NCBI RefSeq assembly: GCF_016595465.1
Contig: NZ_JAENIK010000011.1
Span: 434,001 to 498,000 of the forward strand
Origin: Luteolibacter yonseiensis
GTDB lineage: Bacteria; Verrucomicrobiota; Verrucomicrobiia; Verrucomicrobiales; Akkermansiaceae
Direction of reading: 5' to 3'
DNA length: 64,000 nt
Shown here piece by piece: positions 8,142-14,698 of this stretch. Position 1 is the stretch's first letter. Each line of letters opens with the position of its first letter. Under the pieces are notes generated by a model. That model ran no database searches. It saw only the letters and a list, made by a program, of their open reading frames with translations, and was not told the origin of the DNA. Both the position numbers and the translations under genes were made by a program.

Positions 8142-9176
8142 TCAGCCTCCTTTGAGCGCCACCTCCTTGATGAGGGTGCGCGTGGGTTGGTTGAGATCCA
8201 TGGCGAGGGCTTCGGCGGGGGAGAGCCAGCGGAATTCCTCGGCCTCGTCATTGAGAACCACGTCCGTGCCGGTGGCCCGGGCGGTGTAGTTGAGAAGCAG
8301 GAAATGCTCCGGGCGCATGAATTCCGGCGAGTCGATGCAATCCTGCGCGAGGGCGAATCGGATGTCCGTCAGCGAGAGGCCCGTTTCCTCCGAAATTTCA
8401 CGTTCCAGCGCGGCGATGGAAGTTTCCCCGCGTTCGATCTTGCCTCCCGGGATGCCCCAGCGGTTCCCCCACTTGTGCGTGCGGACGAGGAGGATGCGGT
8501 TCGATTCGTCAAAAACCAGCGCGCCAACGGTGGCGATCGGGCGGGAAATGCCGCGCCGGCGGTCAAACAGGTCACGCAGGACGCCCAGATCCGGCACGGT
8601 GATGTCCGGCCTTACGGCGGCGAGGATCTCCGCGTGATTGTAGCCGGTCAGCACCGCAATGGAGGAGATACCGCCATGTCGCGCGGTTTCCACGTCATGG
8701 GTCATGTCGCCGACGAAGGCGGTCTCGGCGGGGTCCAAGCCATGGGTTTCGAGGATGCGGTGGATGATCTCCCGCTTGTCGAGCACGCCCGAGTAGGTGG
8801 CTTCGAAGTGCTTGCGGAAACCGAAATCATCCATCTGGCGTTCGAATGCCAGACTGTCCATGGAGGTGAGCACGAAGCAGCGGATGCCAAGCGCGGCGCA
8901 CCATTCCAGCTTTTCCCGGGCATGCGGCAGCACGGTGACGGGGGTGACGGCGGCATCGAATGCCGGGCGGAAATGGGCTTCCAATTCCTCCAGAGGAATG
9001 CCCGGAAGCAGGTCCGCATAGAACTCCCGGTAGGGCAGGCGGAACGCACGGCGGAATCCCTCGCGGTCAAGCGCGGCGATTTCATATCTGCCGAGCACCG
9101 CGTTGGTCGCCTCGATGACAGGGCCGAGGTCGTCCACCAGCGTGCCGGACCAGTCGAAGATGAGATTGCGGAACAT
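8142..9176 (-). CDS. HAD-superfamily phosphatase fused to a Nudix hydrolase
   Basis: 344 residues in two domains. Residues 1 to about 210 are a HAD hydrolase of the phosphoglycolate-phosphatase type: motif I is FDWSGT (Asp8), motif II VLTS, motif III a Lys in LDKREII and motif IV VGDMTHD. The residue two after the nucleophile is Ser10, where most HAD phosphatases have Asp and phosphonatases have Ala. Residues about 215-344 are a complete Nudix domain with the box GGKIERGETSIAALEREISEETGL, fitting GX5EX7REUXEEXGU. The gene sits directly upstream of folB on the same strand. A role in trimming dihydroneopterin triphosphate is therefore attractive, but housecleaning of nucleotides cannot be excluded. 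Confidence 0.88.
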   Translation of the reverse strand: MFRNLIFDWSGTLVDDLGPVIEATNAVLGRYEIAALDREGFRRAFRLPYREFYADLLPGIPLEELEAHFRPAFDAAVTPVTVLPHAREKLEWCAALGIRCFVLTSMDSLAFERQMDDFGFRKHFEATYSGVLDKREIIHRILETHGLDPAETAFVGDMTHDVETARHGGISSIAVLTGYNHAEILAAVRPDITVPDLGVLRDLFDRRRGISRPIATVGALVFDESNRILLVRTHKWGNRWGIPGGKIERGETSIAALEREISEETGLSLTDIRFALAQDCIDSPEFMRPEHFLLLNYTARATGTDVVLNDEAEEFRWLSPAEALAMDLNQPTRTLIKEVALKGG

Positions 9177-9198
9177 GGATGAATTTCTGGAATTGAAC

Positions 9199-9573
9199 CT
9201 ATCCGAGCTGGAATTTGATGGATCTGATCTTGTTCTCCCCGAGTTGTTCGCGGATGCGCTTGAAAAGCATCGGTTTCATCTGTTCCAGTTGGAACCGCAG
9301 GGCGGGCTGGGTGACACGGAGCACGAGATTGCCGCCTTTCACGGAAAGCGGCTCGGTATGAGCGGCGATGAAATCCCCGGCGAGGTCCTTCCAGGTCGCA
9401 CGGACCTCGTCCTCGTGCAATCCGTCCTCCGCCCCGGCGGAGCGCAGGATGGCCGCCACGAATTTTCCGGCAAGATGGATTCCGGCGTTCAGGTCCGCGG
9501 GTTCTTCGGCACCGCGCCACTCCCTGAGGATCTCCTCACGGATACTGCCGGGGCGCGGCGGCGTTTTTTTCAT
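9199..9573 (-). CDS. DciA-like (DUF721) protein
   Basis: 124 residues from the ATG at 9573; a longer in-frame reading up to 9795 has shadow-like composition and overlaps the ferredoxin gene. It shows the DUF721 pattern: ILREWRGAEEPADLN near the N-terminus, WKDLAGDFIAAHTEPLSVKGGNLVLRV in the middle and LRFQLEQMKPMLFKRIREQLGENKIRSIKFQLG at the end. DUF721/DciA proteins load or assist the replicative helicase in bacteria lacking DnaC. The gene starts 7 bases after the ferredoxin stop and ends 22 bases before the HAD-Nudix gene, so it is in one operon with both. Family call is good; a helicase role is inferred from the family. Confidence 0.82.
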   Translation of the reverse strand: MKKTPPRPGSIREEILREWRGAEEPADLNAGIHLAGKFVAAILRSAGAEDGLHEDEVRATWKDLAGDFIAAHTEPLSVKGGNLVLRVTQPALRFQLEQMKPMLFKRIREQLGENKIRSIKFQLG

Positions 9574-9580
9574 TGGGAAA

Positions 9581-9817
9581 TCAGCCTTCTCCGTCCTCAC
9601 CGATCGCTTCCACCGGGCAGCCTTCCATCGCTTCGCGCGAGAGGCTGAGTTCCTCGGGAGTGGTCGGCTGCTTGAACACATAGGAATAACCCTCGTCATC
9701 CGCACGGGTGAAGTTGTCCGGTGCTGTCTCACGGCAGAGGTCACAATCGATGCACTGGCTGTCCACATAGAACTTGCCGGGCACGTTTTCCACATTCTTG
9801 TCTTCGCGGTCAGCCAT
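9581..9817 (-). CDS. Single-cluster [4Fe-4S] ferredoxin
   Basis: 78 residues from the ATG at 9817. Cysteines at 22, 25, 28 (CIDCDLC) and 67 (CP) give the ligand set for one [4Fe-4S] cluster, and the acidic surface is typical of small electron carriers (pI visibly low; the C-terminus is GEDGEG). The protein resembles the 7-8 kDa ferredoxins that feed P450s or other oxidoreductases. It heads the minus-strand operon with the dciA-like gene. It is divergent from the one-TM protein/chdC genes, so a link to heme or redox chemistry is possible but not shown. Confidence 0.9.
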   Translation of the reverse strand: MADREDKNVENVPGKFYVDSQCIDCDLCRETAPDNFTRADDEGYSYVFKQPTTPEELSLSREAMEGCPVEAIGEDGEG

Positions 9818-9953
9818 GGTAGATAGGAAATTACTGCCCTTCGATGCCTTTCCCGGGCTTGTGATGCAACTGGTTTTTTTCCAGAAGTTCGGAATCGGCT
9901 TTCGCACTGGCCAAGCCGTTGCCGTCGATTTAAAGCTGTGTGCGTCGCCCGCT

Positions 9954-11018
9954 ATGACTCCCGAACCTTCATCATCCACCGATGGCTCCGCCCTTCCGCC
10001 ACGGCATCGCCCGAATCTGGGCAATCTGGCCAAAGACACCACGGAGACGGATCTCTGGGCGTTTGATGACATCGATTCCGATGCGGAAGCGACCGTTCCG
10101 GCGAAAAAACCGATGACTCCGGTGATCCCCTCTCCAAGGGATCTGGATAAATCGAAGGCGGTGCCCCAGCGTGAATCTCCCTTGCCGCCTCCTCCGTCGG
10201 GTGAGGAACGCATCCGGGTGAACGTCAACAAAACACGGAACCGGCCCCTCCAGTCTTCTCCGTCTCCGTCGGGCAAACCGGGAAATGAGTTCGATGATCT
10301 TGATCACTGGGAGGATCCCGAGGATCTGAAAATTCCAGCCGGTATTCCAACCGGACCGGTTCCCGTCCTCCCTGCGTCTGTGGAAACGGTCGAAACCAAG
10401 CGTGATCCGGTTGTGAAAGTTCCGGAATCCGCTGTGAATGAGGAGGTTTCGCCAATTCCTGCCCCGGCGCCTCCCCCGCCAGCTCCTCCGTTGTTCAAGC
10501 TGGATCTCACCAAAACCGAATTCATCGGCATCGTCGCATTGTCCGCCGTGCTTCTCATCGGTGGCGGCGCTTTCTTCTGGAATACCATCCATCGCCTGCC
10601 GACAGCTTCCAGGTTCCTGGAGGAAAACCGGTTTCCAGTCGTCGGAAAGCTTCTCACGGTTGTCTCCGCCGAAAATTACTGGCGGGCTCCCGCTCCAAGC
10701 GAAACCGTTCGCCGCGGCACCCAGCTCATTCCCGTGGTGAAACTCAGGTCCAGCGGTGGTCCCGCCGCGGTCCGGGTGTTTTTCCGCGACGCCGAAGGCA
10801 AGGAAATCGGGGATACAGTCACCCGCCTCATCACCGAGGGCAAGGAAGTCGAAATCGCCGCCACGGCGGGCTTTGACGATGTCGGCATGCACTCCGCCTA
10901 CCGCACCGGCCAGAGCAAGCCGTGGACCATCGATATTCTGGAAGCTCCCGGCGAAAATTCGTCGGGCAAGGATTTCCAGAAACTCCTCCGGATGAACATC
11001 TCCGCGGCCCGTCGTTGA
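9954..11018 (+). CDS. Single-pass membrane protein of unknown function
   Basis: 354 residues from the ATG at 9954; the 60 residues that could be read upstream lie over the ferredoxin gene and are unlikely. Residues 1-180 are Pro/Asp/Glu-rich and look disordered (a poly-Pro patch sits just before the membrane helix). A single TM helix, IGIVALSAVLLIGGGAFFW, is near 187-205. About 145 residues follow, probably outside the cytoplasm, predicted to be beta-rich (AAVRVFFRDAEGKEIGDTVTR). It has no family I recognise. The ChdC gene starts 11 bases after its stop, so the two are very likely co-transcribed. Confidence 0.75.
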   Translation: MTPEPSSSTDGSALPPRHRPNLGNLAKDTTETDLWAFDDIDSDAEATVPAKKPMTPVIPSPRDLDKSKAVPQRESPLPPPPSGEERIRVNVNKTRNRPLQSSPSPSGKPGNEFDDLDHWEDPEDLKIPAGIPTGPVPVLPASVETVETKRDPVVKVPESAVNEEVSPIPAPAPPPPAPPLFKLDLTKTEFIGIVALSAVLLIGGGAFFWNTIHRLPTASRFLEENRFPVVGKLLTVVSAENYWRAPAPSETVRRGTQLIPVVKLRSSGGPAAVRVFFRDAEGKEIGDTVTRLITEGKEVEIAATAGFDDVGMHSAYRTGQSKPWTIDILEAPGENSSGKDFQKLLRMNISAARR

Positions 11019-11029
11019 AATTTACCCCT

Positions 11030-11857
11030 ATGTCCAATCCTGAAGTCACCCCGCTCGTGCCTCGCGAAGGCTGGCACGTCATGCATCTTTTCTATCATGT
11101 CGATCATGCGCAGTGGTCCCTCTACAGCGACGAGGAGAAGCGCCAGGCCAAGACCCGGCTGACCGAGCTCGTGCAGGAGATCCGCTCCACACCGGACACC
11201 CATCTGCTTGTCTTCTCCATCGCCACTCCGAAGGCGGACCTCGGCTTCATGCTTCTCACGCCGGATCTCCAGATGGCGAATTCGTATGAGAAACAGCTGA
11301 CCCTCTCGCTCGGGGCGGGAGTCCTCAGCCCGGCTTATTCGTATCTCTCGATGACCGAGAGTTCCGAATACACCACCACCAGCGCACAGTATGCCGAAGA
11401 GACGCTGGTCGCCGAAAAAGGTCTCGCCGAAGGCTCGCCCGAGTTCGTCGCCGCCATGAAGGAATTTGACGAACGCATGGCCCACTATCTCAAGCATCGT
11501 CTCTATCCGGTGCTGCCGGACTGGCCGGTCATCTGTTTCTACCCGATGGCGAAACGCCGCAACGGCGGAGACAACTGGTATTCGCTCGACTTCGAGGCGC
11601 GGAAAAACCTCATGGCGGGCCACGCCCGTGTGGGCCGCACCTATTCCGGGCGCATTCTCCAGCTCATCACCGGATCGACCGGCCTGGATGAGTACGAGTG
11701 GGGGGTCACCCTGCTTGCGAAGGATACCATCGATGTCCGGCACATCGTCTATGAAATGCGCTTCGATGAGGTCACCGCCCGCTACGGCGAATTCGGGGAT
11801 TTCTACATCGGCATGCAGCTTCCGTTGGACGTGCTGTTCCGGCGGATCTGCCTGTAG
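11030..11857 (+). CDS. chdC: Coproheme decarboxylase (HemQ / chlorite dismutase-like family)
   Basis: 275 residues from the ATG at 11030. The sequence matches the ChdC/HemQ branch: GWHVMHLFYHVDH near the N-terminus, and FYPMAKRR, MAGHARVGR, GRILQLITGSTGLDEYEWGV and VYEMRFDEVTARYGEFG later on. Tyr171, Lys175, His198 and Gln211 lie 0/4/27/40 residues apart, the same spacing as the catalytic Tyr, Lys, proximal His and distal Gln of the Listeria and Staphylococcus enzymes as I remember them. The enzyme oxidatively decarboxylates coproheme III to heme b in the cytoplasm, the last step of the coproporphyrin-dependent pathway. No other heme gene is nearby; the gene is coupled to a one-TM protein upstream. 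Confidence 0.88.
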   Translation: MSNPEVTPLVPREGWHVMHLFYHVDHAQWSLYSDEEKRQAKTRLTELVQEIRSTPDTHLLVFSIATPKADLGFMLLTPDLQMANSYEKQLTLSLGAGVLSPAYSYLSMTESSEYTTTSAQYAEETLVAEKGLAEGSPEFVAAMKEFDERMAHYLKHRLYPVLPDWPVICFYPMAKRRNGGDNWYSLDFEARKNLMAGHARVGRTYSGRILQLITGSTGLDEYEWGVTLLAKDTIDVRHIVYEMRFDEVTARYGEFGDFYIGMQLPLDVLFRRICL

Positions 11858-11864
11858 TGCGGGC

Positions 11865-12296
11865 ATGGCGATCACTTTCCTCAATGTCGATTTGGAAATC
11901 ATATCGGGTGAACCGCTCGATGCGATCCGTGATGCCTTCGCCATTTGCGGACGGAGTATCTCCGTGATGCATTTCGATGAAATCCAACCGGGCGAGCATT
12001 CCGCTTCATTTGAAGCGCACCTTGATGGTGAAGGGGAAGACGAATCCCACGTCACCGCCGGGCAGAAGATCAACGCGTTTTGTGACATCATCACGGCGTT
12101 CCCGGCCGATGCCCGGGCAGTGTGGGATCGCTGCCGCAAACGTGTCGTGGACATCGGCTACCAATCGGAAAATCATTGTGCTCCGCTGAATGATTTTTTG
12201 GACGCCGGAACGCTTGCCCGTCTGGTTGACCTGGGAGTTCATCTGGCGATCACGATCTACCCCGAGGTCATTGTGCACGAGTCCCGCGGTAACTGA
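11865..12296 (+). CDS. Hypothetical protein
   Basis: 143 residues from the ATG at 11865, 7 bases after the chdC stop, so probably in the same transcript. The composition is normal for a soluble cytoplasmic protein (acidic, with one hydrophobic core segment ending in DLGVHLAITIYPEV). There is no signal peptide or TM segment. It vaguely resembles small DUF4279-type proteins in strand order, but I cannot place it in a family. The start is supported by spacing and by the fact that earlier in-frame codons overlap chdC. Confidence 0.65.
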   Translation: MAITFLNVDLEIISGEPLDAIRDAFAICGRSISVMHFDEIQPGEHSASFEAHLDGEGEDESHVTAGQKINAFCDIITAFPADARAVWDRCRKRVVDIGYQSENHCAPLNDFLDAGTLARLVDLGVHLAITIYPEVIVHESRGN

Positions 12297-12450
12297 CAGC
12301 TTGGCGGTCCGGTCATCACAACAAAGTGAGCCATCCGGTGATTCTCCCTTTCCCTCCTTGCGGACTTTCAAGGACATTCCGGAGTCGGAACAATCAAACC
12401 GGGTGACAGGAAGTCCCCGGAATTTGCCAACCCATCCGGCGATTTTCATC

Positions 12451-14502
12451 ATGACTCCCTCGTCCAGTGTTGTCCGACTGATCCTGTTTTCGTTGATCGT
12501 TTCGCTTTCCGCCACCGCCGCGCCCCAGGAAGTGTCCCTCGGCTCGTTGCTGGCGGAAATGGGCCGGTATGATTCCATCGCACGGTGGCCGTCACCGGAA
12601 TTCAAATGCCTCCAGGCCAGCAGTCACGACCGTGCCACCGTCGCGCCGGATCGACCCGGCTGGTTCGCGAATGACGACCACACCCGGTTCATCCGTACCG
12701 AGGAAATCCAGGGACGTGAGGAAAAGGTCATGATGGAGGCGGAGGGGCCGGGCTGCATCGTCCGCTTCTGGCTCACCACCATCAAAAACAAAAAGGGCAC
12801 GCTCCGCATCTATCTGGATGGTGGGGCAAATCCCACGCTTACCTTTCCCGCTTACGATCTTCTGGCGGGCGACCTCAAGCTGGCCGAACCACTTGCCCAG
12901 CCGCATCCCGGCTACAGCCCCACGGAAAACGGCGGGAACACCCTGATGCTGCCGATTCCCTATGCGAAGCATTGCAAGGTCACCTGGGAGGAGGCGGGGG
13001 AGGGACCGCGTTACTATCAGATCAACTACCGTTCCTACTCTCCCGGCACGGTCGTGGAAACGTTCACCACCAATGCTCTCGACTCGGTCAGGAAAGAGGT
13101 TTCCGAAATTTCCAAATCCCTGCTCAATCCTCCGCCTGCGGCCGGAAGCAGGCGGCTCTCGCTCGAGCAGGTCATTCCGGCAGGAAAATCAGCGGGGCTC
13201 GAATTCCCTGTGGGACAGGGGGCGGTTCGGGAGTTTGAGTTCCGCCTCACTCCCAAGGATCCGACGAAGATGGACGCCGCGCTGCGCTCCACCATCGTGC
13301 GCTTCCAGTTCGACGGGCATGAAACCGTCTGGTGTCCCGCCAGTGACTTTTTCGGCAGCGGGGTGGGTGTGAATCCCCTGGCGAGTTGGTACCGCAACGT
13401 ATCGGCGGACGGCACCATGACCTGCCGCTGGACCATGCCTTATGAGAAGTCCGGCAGTCTGGTCTTGGAAAACATCGGTAGCGATGATGTGAAGGTTTCC
13501 ACCCGCCTCAATGTTTCGCCGTGGGAATGGGATGACCGGTCCATGCACTTTCACACCGCCTGGCATTCGGAGTCCGGCCTCTCCACCAATCCGCCGCGTG
13601 ACTGGAACTACGTGAATCTCACCGGGCGTGGCGTTTACGTGGGTGACACGCTTTCCCTCTACAACCCCGTCGCCACCTGGTATGGCGAGGGTGACGAAAA
13701 AATCCGTGTCGATGGCGAATCCCCGCCATCCCACCTCGGCACCGGCACCGAGGATTACTACGGCTATTCCTTCGCGCCCCGTGGCATCATGCAGACGCCG
13801 TTCTGCAATCAGATCCGCGTGGACCAGCAAATGACACAGGGTTACAACATCCTGACGCGGACCCGCAATCTCGACGGAATCCCATTCAAGAAATCGCTCG
13901 GTTTCGACATCGAGCTCATCTCCTGGAAACCAACCCGCCTCAACTATTCCGCCGCCACCCACTGGTATGCGTTTGCCGGCACCGTTTCGAATCGGGAACC
14001 GCAGCCCGCCGAGGCGACCCGTCCGCTGCCCACCCTCGCCGACGCCCAGGCCGCGGGGAGACTGCCCGGTGCCATCGAATGTGAGGGACTCGAGGTGGTC
14101 GCCACCTCGCCGAACATCCCGGTCCAGCCGCAGGACATGGACCCCTTCGGCGGAGAACGATGGAGCGGAGGCCATCACCTGCTCGTCAAAGCCAACGCAG
14201 TGGGAAATTTCCTGGAAATCAGGATTCCCGCTCCCGACGGGCTTCCCAGGAAAATCACTCTCCGCGCCACCCAAGCGCCGGATTTCGGGATTCTCGCTTT
14301 CAAGGTGAACGGCAGATCCGTTGAAGCGAAATTCGATGGCTATGCTCCGGACGTCAGGCCTGGAAAAGAACTGGAACTCGGCACTTTCACCCCTCGCGAC
14401 GGGCATTACGAACTCCGTATCGGAGTGGATGGCGCCAATCCCGCCGCCACGGGCAGCAGGTTTTATCTCGGGCTGGACTGTGTTTTTCTCACCAAACCCT
14501 GA
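12451..14502 (+). CDS. GH172 (DUF2961) glycosidase, candidate alpha-fructofuranosidase
   Basis: 683 residues from the ATG at 12451, beginning with a signal peptide (LILFSLIVSLSATAAPQ). Residues about 30-520 are a DUF2961 domain, the family founded as GH172 on a difructose-dianhydride I synthase/hydrolase. GPGCIVRFWLTT, GVGVNPLASWYRN, YGEGDEKI and GTGTEDYYGYSF are family landmarks. Glu413 and Glu434 are 21 residues apart, matching the spacing of the two catalytic glutamates (E270 and E291) that I recall for the Bifidobacterium enzyme. Residues about 540-683 form a separate beta-sandwich, probably carbohydrate-binding. It lies immediately upstream of two GH32 genes and a fructokinase, which supports a fructose-containing substrate. 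It acts outside the cytoplasm. The exact linkage cleaved is unknown. Confidence 0.85.
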   Translation: MTPSSSVVRLILFSLIVSLSATAAPQEVSLGSLLAEMGRYDSIARWPSPEFKCLQASSHDRATVAPDRPGWFANDDHTRFIRTEEIQGREEKVMMEAEGPGCIVRFWLTTIKNKKGTLRIYLDGGANPTLTFPAYDLLAGDLKLAEPLAQPHPGYSPTENGGNTLMLPIPYAKHCKVTWEEAGEGPRYYQINYRSYSPGTVVETFTTNALDSVRKEVSEISKSLLNPPPAAGSRRLSLEQVIPAGKSAGLEFPVGQGAVREFEFRLTPKDPTKMDAALRSTIVRFQFDGHETVWCPASDFFGSGVGVNPLASWYRNVSADGTMTCRWTMPYEKSGSLVLENIGSDDVKVSTRLNVSPWEWDDRSMHFHTAWHSESGLSTNPPRDWNYVNLTGRGVYVGDTLSLYNPVATWYGEGDEKIRVDGESPPSHLGTGTEDYYGYSFAPRGIMQTPFCNQIRVDQQMTQGYNILTRTRNLDGIPFKKSLGFDIELISWKPTRLNYSAATHWYAFAGTVSNREPQPAEATRPLPTLADAQAAGRLPGAIECEGLEVVATSPNIPVQPQDMDPFGGERWSGGHHLLVKANAVGNFLEIRIPAPDGLPRKITLRATQAPDFGILAFKVNGRSVEAKFDGYAPDVRPGKELELGTFTPRDGHYELRIGVDGANPAATGSRFYLGLDCVFLTKP

Positions 14503-14538
14503 GCCGGTTCCGCTCCCTCATGGAAGCGGTTGGTATTG

Positions 14539-14567
14539 AGTTGTCTTCAAAACAGTAAAGGACAACT
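14539..14567. repeat. Inverted repeat AGTTGTC / GACAACT upstream of GH32 gene
   Basis: Seven-base perfect arms at 14539-14545 and 14561-14567 with a 15-base spacer lie in the 196-base gap between the GH172 gene and the first GH32 gene. No T-run follows, so an operator is at least as likely as a terminator. The half-site resembles the GTTG half of the palindrome in front of the second GH32 gene. Confidence 0.4.
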
Positions 14568-14698
14568 TGGCTGCTTGGTAAGTGCAGGAAAGCGTGTGGG
14601 TGGTGAATTCCATCTTCTCAACTTCCCCAGCGGGGTGGAGCTTGGTGCTTCGTCCGTGCGCCAACCCTGACTCTGCTCCGACGGTCACAGAAAACCCG

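Noticed and set aside
8121..9182. Plus-strand open frame of 353 codons opposite the HAD-Nudix gene
   Set aside because: It is antisense to clear HAD and Nudix motifs; no recognisable domain.
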